Under the pieces are notes generated by a model. It made no database searches. It worked only from the letters and a program-made list of their open reading frames with translations, and was not told where the DNA came from. DNA of 64,000 nt from Chitinophagaceae bacterium (lineage in GTDB: Bacteria; Bacteroidota; Bacteroidia; Chitinophagales; Chitinophagaceae): positions 1 to 64,000 of the forward strand of contig JAFKGR010000005.1 of assembly GCA_017307735.1 (NCBI GenBank), in the 5' to 3' direction. Every line of letters starts with the position of its first letter. Position 1 is the first letter of the stretch. Shown one piece after another: positions 55,258 to 64,000 of the stretch. The translations under genes and the position numbers were made by a program.

Positions 55258-56109
55258 TTATTTACATATCAGAATTTCCTGATCTAAACCTTTTCTGTAT
55301 TTGTGAATTATCTGAATGAGCCGAATCAAATTTTCTTCCCTGATCTTCTTCGGATCAAAATTTATTTTTTGAATGTCATACCTTTTTCTGTTCCCGAATT
55401 CTTTTATTAATTTTTCGAAATTTTCAGGAATAAAAAATGCTGATTTTTCTGAAAGATATTTTTTGAATTCGTTAAGATAAATACCAATTCCTGCAAAATC
55501 AAAATCACCGAAATGCAAATATCCGTTTGGTATTTTTTGCAACCAATCTATCAAATCCTTACTTTGGCTTTGCGGATACCGGCTTACAAACAAAGGAAAA
55601 ATGTCATTGAATAAATATTTCTGCTTTTGAACGTATCGAAAGTTCTCAGGATTCTCAATTCCTACAATCGTAACGTCTGCAGATGGAATAAAATTTTCGT
55701 AATCATAAATAAACTGAAATGTTCCATTTTCGGGCTTTATGATTACATGCCTCGTACCGATTTTTGCCCGAACAGGGGAATAACAATTGATCAAAAAACC
55801 TTTGAAAGTCCTTATTGCAGAGAGTTTGGAATCAGATGAAATTTTCACTAATTCACTACGCGAAACATTTTCCATATTACTCACCCGGATATACTCTTCA
55901 AGATCACTGATCGCAAGGTGATTCTTCAAATACACTTTCAGCGCTTCCCGGTCTGTAAGCCAGAGCGTTTTCTGAATCCGTCCGCTCCTCTGAAGAATTC
56001 CATCCAAAACAAGTTGGTCAATCAGAGCATGCCTTGCCTGGCTTGATGGAATATATTCTCCGTTAAACAGCCTCAAAAGTTTCTCAGCGATATGTATTGG
56101 GATTTTCAT
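55258..56109 (-). CDS. jetD: Wadjet JetD-type nuclease (MksG-like, Toprim domain)
   Basis: A 283-residue protein with an N-terminal winged-helix part and a C-terminal Toprim-like nuclease domain. The Toprim acidic residues are visible: E152 in VGIENPENF and D202/D204 in HFGDFDFAGIG. JetD is the DNA-cutting subunit of the Wadjet system, which cleaves small circular DNA. It is shorter than the ~380-420 residues I recall for many JetD proteins. It starts 11 bases after the jetC stop, so co-transcription is likely. Confidence 0.85.
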   Translation of the reverse strand: MKIPIHIAEKLLRLFNGEYIPSSQARHALIDQLVLDGILQRSGRIQKTLWLTDREALKVYLKNHLAISDLEEYIRVSNMENVSRSELVKISSDSKLSAIRTFKGFLINCYSPVRAKIGTRHVIIKPENGTFQFIYDYENFIPSADVTIVGIENPENFRYVQKQKYLFNDIFPLFVSRYPQSQSKDLIDWLQKIPNGYLHFGDFDFAGIGIYLNEFKKYLSEKSAFFIPENFEKLIKEFGNRKRYDIQKINFDPKKIREENLIRLIQIIHKYRKGLDQEILICK

Positions 56110-56120
56110 TAGGGATCTGA

Positions 56121-59100
56121 CTAAATTTCTATCTCGGGTTTGGTGATTTTTTTTACAAGTCTTGTTACCGTCGTTATGTTTTTCGAATCTTTCGACAACA
56201 AATACGTGTAACGGTAGTCGGCTGCGTTGTACGAAGTAGGAGAGCTGTTGATGAGCAAAATATTCCGGTCGTTGGCAAATTTCAGAATACCCTTTACATT
56301 GTTCGGATGTAATTTCCCGATTTCATCCATCATACAATGCAACCGGAAACCATCTGTGTGTTTTTTGGCCGCTCTTTCTTTAAATACATTCAACAACATA
56401 ATATTTATCATTGCCTTCACCAGAATATCTGTACCATCAGATCCCACATTGGTGAGCTTTTCCACCCAGCCTGTGTCATTTTCATTTTCAACTATTTTAA
56501 ACAACAACTCAAAGGAATCCGAAAGTGTAATCTCTTTCTCTCCACTGGTTGTCATTTCTTTAATCAGTTGTTTAAGCAGCAAAATGGCTTTCTCATTTCT
56601 ATTTCCCTGATCACCAGTATTAAATAAATCGCGTGCGCCAAGGCTGAATGGATTGGCTTCATTGAAGTCTTTAATTTCGACCAACAATTGAAAAATGGTA
56701 TTCGCACTTTTGTCCGTTTTAAGTTCCATGCTCTTGATAGCGCCCACAAAATTCCGCGCGATAAAGTCGTTGTTAATTTCACGTATCACCTGACTGATTT
56801 CGCCTTCTTTCGAAATGAGATTATTCGTCTCCTGACCGATCTGCCGGATGATGTGGGCAAACCGCGCTTCAAATCTTGTTTTATATTCTCCGATCTTATT
56901 TTCATCAATAAATTCTCTGAGCATATCTGCAAAGTCAAAGTACTCAGTTCTCTCCGTAAACTTGACTTTAAAACTGAAAAGATTGTTCTCCTGAAAGTTG
57001 CCCGCAAATTTGTGGATTGCTTCCTGAAGATCGATGTAACATTTGGTGCTTGTATTGTCTGTAGTATTGAGTTCGCTGATGAGAGAGATACACGATTGCT
57101 CCGTTTTGTTTTCAATAGTAAACCCTTCTATAAATTTTTCTTTTGAACGAAAAAGATCGGTTATTAAAAAACGGTCGAAGGCAGCTAAGTCATCCCTGAA
57201 GGCATCCAGCACAATTTCTATCGATTTGATTTCGGCATCGTATATTCCAGACATTTCAATCAATTTATCCCTTTGTTGATTATGCCTTTCAGATTCTGTG
57301 GCCAGTTGATTTGTTATCAGTATCTTTTTATTCTTAAATTCTTCTTCCCTGTCAAACAGTTCTCTTTTGTCTTTGTTGTATTCCGCTACTTTATCGCGGT
57401 TATTATCAATAAAGGCAAGTTCTTTGTTAATAGAAGTCAACTTCAGATCAATGTCATCAATCCTTCTGGTATCTGCACCTTTGGAATCAAATTCCACTTT
57501 TTGCTTATGCCTGATATCTGATTCAATCTTTGCATTGGCAGTTCTATTGTTCTGAATCAGTAAATCAGTTTGAGAAATTTTATCTGACAGCTTTTGCTGT
57601 TCAATTCTGGTCTTTTCTTCTTTCTCTTTCTTTTTCGAATTGATCAGTTTGGAAATACTCCCCTCAATCTTTTTAACCTGACCCTCAGCATTGGCTTTCT
57701 CATCGCTCAATTGAATAATTATACGGTCTATATTCTCCAATATATTTTTCTGGTCAGTTTCAGCCTTCATTTTCCACTCACTCAACTTTACTTCTGTTTC
57801 TTTCAATTTCGTTTTTTTCTGATCAATCTGATATTGATTGACATCCACAATTTCTTTTTGCTCTTTTATTTTGGGCTGAAATCGCTTTCTCAATTTTTCC
57901 AAATCATCATTGGATCTTAAATTTAAATCAGAAATAGTTCGCTGCACCAATTCCACCTGTTTATCCAACACTTCCTTCTCTTTTTGCAAATCCGCAACTG
58001 TCTTTACTTTTTTATCAATCTCGTCTGTTTCAATGCTGACTCCATAAAAACCCGAATTTGTGATAGAAATTTTTTTGGGGTTTAATCCCCGCGCAAACAA
58101 AACATGATCTTCATCAATCACTTTTCCAATGGTTTGCTCCCAATCGAGAATATTCTCATTGAGCCATGTGTAAAACGAATCTTTACTGCTTTCAATTTTA
58201 GCCTCTATGGCCAAAATATTTTCTTTTAAATTTACCTGTCGTTCATTTTGCTTTTTCGTTTCCCGTTGCAATTCCTCCCTGATTCCTGTTTCCTCGAGCA
58301 TCCATTCTTTTTGGAGGTTTTTGTTTTTCACCGATGCCTGAAGAATGGCATTTTCTGATTTTGAAATAGCTGAATCCAATTCGGAAATAAGGGTTTTGCA
58401 TTCTGCAGTTTCCTTTTCAAAAAATCGTCTGTTCTTTATATCCGAACGACGGATTTTGTTTGTGATGGCGGCTTCGTTCTTTTCATTCACAAGAGCTATG
58501 GCGACATCAAGTTGTTCTTTGTGTTGCGATCTGATCTGCTCAAATAAACTCTCATATTGGCTGTTCAGCTCTTCTTTAAAATGAAGAAAATTTTCTTTCG
58601 CAGAATTTTTTTCCGTTTGTCTTTCATTCTCAAATTCCTTCAATTCATTTTCCAATTGTTTGAGAAGTGCATCATAACGCTGTTTGATTTCAAAAAACTG
58701 CGAAGTAAGAATTTCCCTTTCTTTATCGAGGTTTTTCCTTTCTAATTCCAATGAATTTCTTTTTGACACCCGCTCCAGGATACCTTTTATCTGTAAGGCA
58801 ATATACTGACTCCTCTTTTCCTTAATTTCATCCAGCTTGTTTTTGTATTTTCCAATCTCTTCCTGAATTTTTTCTTTCTTCTTTTCAAAGACACCATCCA
58901 GTTCATTCATCTTCTTTTTCACTCTTTCCCGTTTCTGTTGCTGTTCCCCTAACTGTTCTTCCACAACCGGTTGCCGCTCTTTTACATGATTTAGTGCCCA
59001 TCCTAATTGTGCAGCCGTTACCTCTATTTTATTTTCTAAATATTTTAACCTTGAATGGATCTCGAGAATCCGGGCTGATTGTTTCTCCAACTGATTCTCT

Positions 59101-59810
59101 CCGTTTCCGTTCCGGTCTGTAAATTTTCTGATATCATTCAGGTTGGTTTCAAAATCCTTCAGATGAGTTTGGGAATAGGTAGTCAGATCTATCTTGATTT
59201 CTTCTTCATTCAACGATTTGATAATAGTTTTTTTTACAAATTCTGCACTCAGATTTGAATTGAGAAATACATTCGCAATCGTACGCGGAATATTCTGAAA
59301 TTGTCTGCTTTCCAGCAACGCATATTTCCTGAATTCACCGGAGATTCCTTTGTTATTGCCATAAAGAATATTTCTGTATTCTCCATAGTTGTGAATAATC
59401 CGGGTGTAATGAACATCAACGCCAAACGAATCCCTCACCTTGTCCCAGCTTTCATACGCCTTTCCTTGATTGTCAATAAAATGTTTTTTTTCAAAAGCAG
59501 CGTCAAAGAAACGAAATGCTGCTCTGCCTTGCGACTTAAATACCAATGCACAAAAGGAATTATTTTCCGTTTTCACCTCATAAATGATATACGAATTCTG
59601 ATAGGGAAAATAATATTCATCAAATGTTTTCTTCTCTCTTGGAATTCCCAATTTCAGTTTGTCAGCATTGTAAAAGAAAAGAATCGCTCTGAGCAAAGTG
59701 CTCTTGCCCACCCCCTGCGTTCCGATAAAATGGACGTTACCATCCAGATTGACTTCTGAAAACTTGACAGAGGCGCTATTGACAAAGATTATTTTATTCA
59801 GGAATTTCAT
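56121..59810 (-). CDS. jetC: Wadjet JetC SMC-like ATPase (MksB-like)
   Basis: A 1229-residue SMC-type protein. The Walker A motif GTQGVGKST is at residues 30-38. The long middle part, about 230-870, is coiled coil rich in Glu/Lys/Gln with a hinge region near 590-640. Walker B with the catalytic acid is LHCMMDEIGKL (D1162, E1163), late in the chain, as expected when the two head halves meet. It would form the DNA-extruding motor with JetA and JetB. It overlaps the jetB end by 17 bases. Confidence 0.9.
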   Translation of the reverse strand: MKFLNKIIFVNSASVKFSEVNLDGNVHFIGTQGVGKSTLLRAILFFYNADKLKLGIPREKKTFDEYYFPYQNSYIIYEVKTENNSFCALVFKSQGRAAFRFFDAAFEKKHFIDNQGKAYESWDKVRDSFGVDVHYTRIIHNYGEYRNILYGNNKGISGEFRKYALLESRQFQNIPRTIANVFLNSNLSAEFVKKTIIKSLNEEEIKIDLTTYSQTHLKDFETNLNDIRKFTDRNGNGENQLEKQSARILEIHSRLKYLENKIEVTAAQLGWALNHVKERQPVVEEQLGEQQQKRERVKKKMNELDGVFEKKKEKIQEEIGKYKNKLDEIKEKRSQYIALQIKGILERVSKRNSLELERKNLDKEREILTSQFFEIKQRYDALLKQLENELKEFENERQTEKNSAKENFLHFKEELNSQYESLFEQIRSQHKEQLDVAIALVNEKNEAAITNKIRRSDIKNRRFFEKETAECKTLISELDSAISKSENAILQASVKNKNLQKEWMLEETGIREELQRETKKQNERQVNLKENILAIEAKIESSKDSFYTWLNENILDWEQTIGKVIDEDHVLFARGLNPKKISITNSGFYGVSIETDEIDKKVKTVADLQKEKEVLDKQVELVQRTISDLNLRSNDDLEKLRKRFQPKIKEQKEIVDVNQYQIDQKKTKLKETEVKLSEWKMKAETDQKNILENIDRIIIQLSDEKANAEGQVKKIEGSISKLINSKKKEKEEKTRIEQQKLSDKISQTDLLIQNNRTANAKIESDIRHKQKVEFDSKGADTRRIDDIDLKLTSINKELAFIDNNRDKVAEYNKDKRELFDREEEFKNKKILITNQLATESERHNQQRDKLIEMSGIYDAEIKSIEIVLDAFRDDLAAFDRFLITDLFRSKEKFIEGFTIENKTEQSCISLISELNTTDNTSTKCYIDLQEAIHKFAGNFQENNLFSFKVKFTERTEYFDFADMLREFIDENKIGEYKTRFEARFAHIIRQIGQETNNLISKEGEISQVIREINNDFIARNFVGAIKSMELKTDKSANTIFQLLVEIKDFNEANPFSLGARDLFNTGDQGNRNEKAILLLKQLIKEMTTSGEKEITLSDSFELLFKIVENENDTGWVEKLTNVGSDGTDILVKAMINIMLLNVFKERAAKKHTDGFRLHCMMDEIGKLHPNNVKGILKFANDRNILLINSSPTSYNAADYRYTYLLSKDSKNITTVTRLVKKITKPEIEI

Positions 59811-60372
59811 TTCTTACCTCGTCGGGAATATTGATGGTCAAAATAAGTTGCTCAAGATACTTGAATGAAGCCAATACTTTATACTGCTGGGTAATATCAT
59901 TTTCAAGTTCTATGAAGGTGTCGTCAACTAATTTTTTGAGAATTTTGTCCAATATATCCTGGTGGCTTACTTTATCGGTATATTTTTTCAGACCTTCTAA
60001 TTTCGTTTCCAATTCTGCATCGGTCTTTGTCCTTACAAGAATATCAGAGGGTGTAAATCTGAATCCCGAACTGAAAGAATTGTCAAAAGTTTTTAAAAAA
60101 TCAATAATGTCAATCCAGCGGAAAGCGGCGCTGATTTTTGATTCCAGATCAACCTTGCTTTCCGGCCGTGAGAAATGAAAATATTCGTCTCCCCTTTCCA
60201 ACTTGAAATTGATAGCCTGGAAATAATCATATAAATTTTCAAAATTCTTTTCTTCTTCAATCACATTATACAGATCACTCATGTTTTTGTCTGAACTGTT
60301 TGCATTGATGAATTGCCCTTTACTTAGAATCTTAAATATTTCTGCTGTTTGAGGTACCATCTGATTTTTCAT
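59794..60372 (-). CDS. jetB: Wadjet JetB / MksE-like subunit
   Basis: A 192-residue, mostly helical and winged-helix protein matching MksE/JetB subunits in size, position and pattern (FRWIDIIDFLKTFDNSF, SHQDILDKILKKLVDDTFIEL). In MukBEF-type complexes this subunit bridges the kleisin and DNA. Its 3' end overlaps the start of jetC. It is 207 bases downstream of jetA, an unusually wide gap occupied by an inverted-repeat element. Confidence 0.82.
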   Translation of the reverse strand: MKNQMVPQTAEIFKILSKGQFINANSSDKNMSDLYNVIEEEKNFENLYDYFQAINFKLERGDEYFHFSRPESKVDLESKISAAFRWIDIIDFLKTFDNSFSSGFRFTPSDILVRTKTDAELETKLEGLKKYTDKVSHQDILDKILKKLVDDTFIELENDITQQYKVLASFKYLEQLILTINIPDEVRNEIPE

Positions 60373-60418
60373 TTGAAATCAAAGTTTTCCTATCCACCAA
60401 AACTGAAATTAAAAAATA

Positions 60419-60565
60419 ATTTGTGCATTCGTGGCCTTTTCGTTTTTCTCCGCCATTGAATCCATTGCTATGCAAGTTCAGTATTTATTTTTGAGTCTCA
60501 TTCCTACCTAAAAAGTCAATGAAAGAAAGCGCTTCAAAAAATAATTTGCCACTAATAAACGAATG
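60419..60565. repeat. Inverted-repeat (MITE-like) element, copy 4, between jetA and jetB
   Basis: Left end ATTTGTGCATTCGTGGCC at 60419-60436 and right end GCCACTAATAAACGAATG at 60548-60565. The ends match those of copy 1 and the interior, about 111 bases, is of similar length. It fills most of the 207-base gap in the operon. No gene is inside. Confidence 0.55.
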
Positions 60566-60579
60566 AAAAAAGTTGCCGA

Positions 60580-61779
60580 TTACCCTTTTGGATATATCAT
60601 TGCCACTTCCACATCTCTTCTTTCTTCCGATTTATCAGTTATTTCAAATATATTTTCATACTGTGAGACGAGTTGACAATAAATGGTCACTCGTTCTTCA
60701 AATGAAACCTCTTTGGCAAAATTGTACCTCAATACAAAATCAAACAAATCATATCCCGATGCCATAAATCCATTTTTCACTTCTTCAAGATTTATCTGAA
60801 TCTCTTCCTGTACCACCGTTTCAAGATACTCATCTGATATTTTCTCTGCTACTGGTCGTTTCAGATTGATTCCGGATTTCATCCGTTTGGCAATCTTCAG
60901 AATACTTGTGAAGGCATCCTCATCGGATTGAAGGAATTCAAGTGAAAGTTTCAAGGGATAGGCAGGATTGGATTCAAATATTACAGAATCATTTTCTGAC
61001 AATACTGATCTGAAATCTGTATTTGTTTCCAATGTAAACTGATCTTTCAGATATTTTATCACCCTCAGTTTTTCGATAACGCTGCTTTGAAACTGTATTT
61101 GATTCAGGAAATCGATAATCTGTTTTTCAATCTCAATCAGATTATGCGTGCATTTTCCCAGTTGGATTTTTAATTGAACAACTATCCGGTTTAATTCTTC
61201 ATCTGTGGCTGTTTTGAAAAAGGTTTGTTTGTCCGCCGTCAACAACCCTTCGGTTTCTGAAATGAGTTGTACAATATTTTTCCTTTTGCTATCCAGATGA
61301 AGAAGTTTTGCACGCTTGTTTTTATAATTCGGTTCGTTCTTGAAAGTATTGTCAATGTTTCTCTTCAGGTAAACTACATTGCGCAATGTGATGGTCCCTG
61401 TTTTCCGGAAGGTATTTTTGATTGTCCGCAAATATTGATATTTCCGTTGTTCGTTTGTTTCATTGAAATAGTAATCAATATTCTGAGTTATTTTTTCGAG
61501 GTTCTCATTTATATAGGAGGTATTGATCTCTTCATTGGCCTCCAGTAACTGTTCAAAAAATTGCAGAAACTGATCATCAATTTCCAGGCTACTCCCGTTT
61601 TGTCTGATTACAGACCGACACATTAAATATTGAATTCTGGTGTCATCATTATTCACCAAATCCAGAGCATACTCATATTTATAAGAAGCCGACTTGCGCA
61701 TCTTAAACATTTCTGTGAGTAGCTCCCTTTCCCTATAAAGAGCCGAAAGAAGTTCTTTGATATTTGAAAACGAATCCAT
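60580..61779 (-). CDS. jetA: Wadjet JetA / MksF-like kleisin subunit
   Basis: A 399-residue, predominantly helical protein. Its position (first of four), size and composition fit the kleisin of a Wadjet complex, which links the two JetC heads. The N-terminal part is helical with a winged-helix character and the middle (about 165-260) may be a coiled coil (KLLHLDSKRKNIVQLISETE). The C-terminal winged helix is in ISDEYLETVVQEEIQINLEE. No enzymatic motif is expected. The call rests largely on gene order. Confidence 0.8.
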   Translation of the reverse strand: MDSFSNIKELLSALYRERELLTEMFKMRKSASYKYEYALDLVNNDDTRIQYLMCRSVIRQNGSSLEIDDQFLQFFEQLLEANEEINTSYINENLEKITQNIDYYFNETNEQRKYQYLRTIKNTFRKTGTITLRNVVYLKRNIDNTFKNEPNYKNKRAKLLHLDSKRKNIVQLISETEGLLTADKQTFFKTATDEELNRIVVQLKIQLGKCTHNLIEIEKQIIDFLNQIQFQSSVIEKLRVIKYLKDQFTLETNTDFRSVLSENDSVIFESNPAYPLKLSLEFLQSDEDAFTSILKIAKRMKSGINLKRPVAEKISDEYLETVVQEEIQINLEEVKNGFMASGYDLFDFVLRYNFAKEVSFEERVTIYCQLVSQYENIFEITDKSEERRDVEVAMIYPKG

Positions 61780-61842
61780 AAATAGTTACCTACTAAAATA
61801 AGGATTTCGAATGGGAATATGATCTGCCCAATTCAAAATAAG

Positions 61843-62508
61843 TCAATCAATATTCTCCTGCACAATAAATCTCTTTTCCCGAAAATCTATCGCAATCAAA
61901 TTTCCCATTCCTTCTCTCTTTTTGTAAACACATCCGCCATCAATGTCAATGGCTCCTTCAAATTTTTGTCCAAGAACCAAATCTTTTTTCATTGGCGTAT
62001 GCCCGTGAATCAAAACTTTCCCATTCAGAAAATTTTTATCCACCGGAAAATTGCGAATCCATAACATCGCTTCTGTATCTTCCAGCGGATTATCTGCCGC
62101 AAAATTTAATCCGGCATGCGCAAGGATAAATTCATTTGAACTAGCCAGGAATTCGGTTTCCCTGAAAAATTCCAGGTACTTAGGATCCAGTTCAGCCGCT
62201 GATTTAACGCCAAAGCTATGCAGGGTTTTATCGGCGCCATTTTCCATCCATACCGACCTCCGGTACGGCTCGCTCAAAGAATCAAGTAACATCTGTTCGT
62301 GATTGCCCCGCAAAGTGTGTATGTTATAGCCTTCCTCGCGCAACCCGATGATAAAATCGACAACACCTTTGGCATCTGATCCTCTGTCGATATAATCTCC
62401 CATGCAATAAAGCTCATCAGATTTGTTCAGTTCAATCTTTTTTGTTACTAAATGACTAAAGGTTTTGCAGCAACCGTGAATATCGCCGATTATGAATGTT
62501 CGTGGCAT
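61843..62508 (-). CDS. PP1/PP2A-like protein phosphatase (PrpA type)
   Basis: A 221-residue metallophosphatase. The metal blocks are GDIHGCCKTF near residues 8-17, GDYIDRGSDAKGVV, LRGNHE and the later HAGLNF and HGHTP. This is the bacterial PrpA/Ser-Thr phosphatase group with two metals. The target proteins are unknown. It starts 67 bases beyond the neighbouring M16 gene's stop on the same strand and has no visible link to the defence genes. Confidence 0.9.
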   Translation of the reverse strand: MPRTFIIGDIHGCCKTFSHLVTKKIELNKSDELYCMGDYIDRGSDAKGVVDFIIGLREEGYNIHTLRGNHEQMLLDSLSEPYRRSVWMENGADKTLHSFGVKSAAELDPKYLEFFRETEFLASSNEFILAHAGLNFAADNPLEDTEAMLWIRNFPVDKNFLNGKVLIHGHTPMKKDLVLGQKFEGAIDIDGGCVYKKREGMGNLIAIDFREKRFIVQENID

Positions 62509-62574
62509 TTATTTATTTCGTTAACCAATTTCCCTCACAGTTTTCAAATAAAAAAACTGTTTTTTCTTTCTGTT

Positions 62575-63852
62575 TTAAACCACTTTAAGCTCAAGGAAAT
62601 CTTCGGGCTTTAAATATTTTTTTGCAACTTCCAGTAACTCCCCGGGTGTAATGGTCTTGATTGTACGAATTCTTTCTTCAAAATATTTTTCATCCAGGTC
62701 ATTCATAATAAGCATTCTCCACCAATCCATGATGCGGAAAGGGCCGTCCAATCCGTTGAGTTGCCTGCCTATGGAATAATTCCGGACCAACTGAAGTTCT
62801 TCCTGAGGAACTTCTTCTTTGGTCAGCCTGTCCATTTCTTTATAAATTTCCGATATGGCAGCATCAGCAACTTCCTTTCCGGATTCCGTCGAAATTCCCC
62901 AAAGTGTATATTTTAAATTAAACTGGAGGTAGCTGTAGATTCCATAAGTATAACCCTTGTCTTCACGAATATTGGATTGCAACCTTGATCCAAAATAACC
63001 TCCGAAAATCGTATTAAGTACAAGTGCTTTTTGAAAATCCGGATGTTTTTTGTCGGGGAAGATTCTTGCAATCCTGATAGAAGCCTGTACCCCGTTTGAA
63101 TCAATAACCAAATCATTCTTTCTGATTTCGGGTTCCTGCGTTTCGACATCCGGCAACACTTTTTTATTTCCAATGTTCAAATCACCGAAATTGTGTTCCA
63201 TCAATTCGACGAAGTCTTTATCCCATTGGCCGGAGGCAAAAATTTTTAAATCCCCATCCAGATAATTCTTTTCATAAAAATTTTTTATATCCGTCAGGGA
63301 AAGCTTATCCAAATCCGCAATGGCCGTTTTCTTGCCATACGGATTATTTCTGCCAAACAACATGGTTCCCATTTCCCTGTCAGCAACAAAATCACTTTTT
63401 TTCAAATAAACCTGTAAATGCTGAATTGAATTTTGCCGGTAAAGCTCAAATTCATCGTCCGGGAAAATGGCATCGGTCAGCAATTCCCTGACAAGAGGGA
63501 GAAGCTCTCCGATGTATTTTGAAAGTGTCTCCAGGCTCAATACCACATATTCGGCCTGGCATACAGCCTGAAAGGAAGCGCCAAAAAACTCGAATTGGCG
63601 GCTGATTTCAAAGGCAGATTTTTTTCCTGTGCCTCTCTTAAACAATGCAGCCACCGCAGCAGCCACACCTTTATTGTTTTCAAAAATATTTCCGGCTCTC
63701 AGCACCCATTCAATCTGGACAACCGGTTCCGCACCGCCCTTCACATAAAACAAGGGCACCTGGCTTTTCAATTCAATTTTTTCGCACGCCGGCAACCTGA
63801 CCTCATAGGCATTCGGTTCTTTTAGCGCCGGAGCTTTCTTTCTATCGGGCAT
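62575..63852 (-). CDS. M16-family peptidase, catalytically inactive partner
   Basis: A 425-residue M16 protein. The zinc motif HxxEH is missing: the equivalent helix reads GVAAAVAALFKRGT. The fold, the substrate-channel segment (SREFE-type GASFQAVCQAEYVVLSLETLS) and length agree with the inactive subunit of a two-chain peptidase. It lies 12 bases after the end of another M16-type gene cut by the window edge, which is probably the active partner. Confidence 0.85.
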   Translation of the reverse strand: MPDRKKAPALKEPNAYEVRLPACEKIELKSQVPLFYVKGGAEPVVQIEWVLRAGNIFENNKGVAAAVAALFKRGTGKKSAFEISRQFEFFGASFQAVCQAEYVVLSLETLSKYIGELLPLVRELLTDAIFPDDEFELYRQNSIQHLQVYLKKSDFVADREMGTMLFGRNNPYGKKTAIADLDKLSLTDIKNFYEKNYLDGDLKIFASGQWDKDFVELMEHNFGDLNIGNKKVLPDVETQEPEIRKNDLVIDSNGVQASIRIARIFPDKKHPDFQKALVLNTIFGGYFGSRLQSNIREDKGYTYGIYSYLQFNLKYTLWGISTESGKEVADAAISEIYKEMDRLTKEEVPQEELQLVRNYSIGRQLNGLDGPFRIMDWWRMLIMNDLDEKYFEERIRTIKTITPGELLEVAKKYLKPEDFLELKVV

Positions 63853-63864
63853 CTATCTGTGTTG

Positions 63865-64000
63865 TTATAAATAATTGTTCTGATTTTTTCTTCTGTAATA
63901 AAGAGTACTTGAATTTTCTTTTCTGAAGATTTTTTTTGCAGTATTCACAATGTCATCTGTGGTAACCGCATTGTATAAATCCCACTCCGTATTGATATAA
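63865..64000 (-). CDS. C-terminal end of an M16-type peptidase (cut by window edge)
   Basis: The last 44 codons of a minus-strand gene are visible, ending in DIVNTAKKIFRKENSSTLYY and a stop at 63865-63867. It is directly followed by the inactive M16 gene, the usual arrangement for paired active and inactive M16 subunits. The active site would lie outside the window. Confidence 0.6.
   Translation of the reverse strand, partial: YINTEWDLYNAVTTDDIVNTAKKIFRKENSSTLYYRRKNQNNYL

Overview
The window looks like chromosomal DNA of a Bacteroidota bacterium, probably of the Chitinophagia/Saprospiria/Sphingobacteriia side. The basis is gene content: a TonB-receptor-like barrel with an N-terminal carboxypeptidase-regulatory domain, a GH92 mannosidase, a tricorn-type S41 protease, a class II nrdJ, an E1 alpha/beta fusion, an ECF sigma/anti-sigma/outer-membrane operon, moderately low GC, and weak or absent Shine-Dalgarno sequences. 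I recognise no rRNA, tRNA or CRISPR array. About 50 protein genes are supported, most of them housekeeping or cell-envelope genes.

Layout. 0.3-5.4 kb: recX, an acyl-CoA synthetase, an alkyltransferase-like protein overlapping trmB, and a CvfB-like S1 protein. 5.5-16.3 kb: a secreted M28 peptidase and a tricorn protease, kbl, a sigma/anti-sigma/barrel operon, and an LpxH-like hydrolase coupled to a small secreted protein. 16.3-19.1 kb: gene-poor and repeat-rich, with gdhA, a possible IS21-like remnant and a tandem duplication derived from the 3' end of nrdJ. 19.1-23.5 kb: nrdJ, dtd and a lipoprotein with a broken partner gene. 23.9-26.6 kb: an AT-rich type II restriction-modification pair (AlwI-like). 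26.9-44.7 kb: sugar kinase, GH92, CYTH, M1 peptidase, msrB, two pirins, thioredoxin, a Crp-type regulator, 2-oxoacid dehydrogenase E1, nitrilase and metE. 44.8-52.6 kb: GNAT, an orphan contractile tail sheath, an esterase, an outer-membrane receptor, a polytopic membrane protein and a methyltransferase. 52.6-61.8 kb: a DNA-processing and defence island with rmuC, a stand-alone RQC-HRDC protein (a RecQ C-terminus without the helicase) and a complete Wadjet/MksBEFG-type SMC system (jetABCD). 61.8-64 kb: a PP1-like phosphatase and an M16 peptidase pair cut by the window edge.

The most notable points are: (1) the helicase-less RQC-HRDC gene just downstream of and co-oriented with the Wadjet operon; (2) a tail sheath gene with no tube, baseplate or ATPase neighbours; (3) a family of short inverted-repeat elements with four copies here, one of them splitting jetA from jetB; (4) a two-fold tandem duplication of the nrdJ 3' end that still carries in-frame coding remnants and terminators; (5) the restriction-modification pair next to a frame-disrupted gene.

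All functional calls come from reading motifs and remembered family features. No database search was run.
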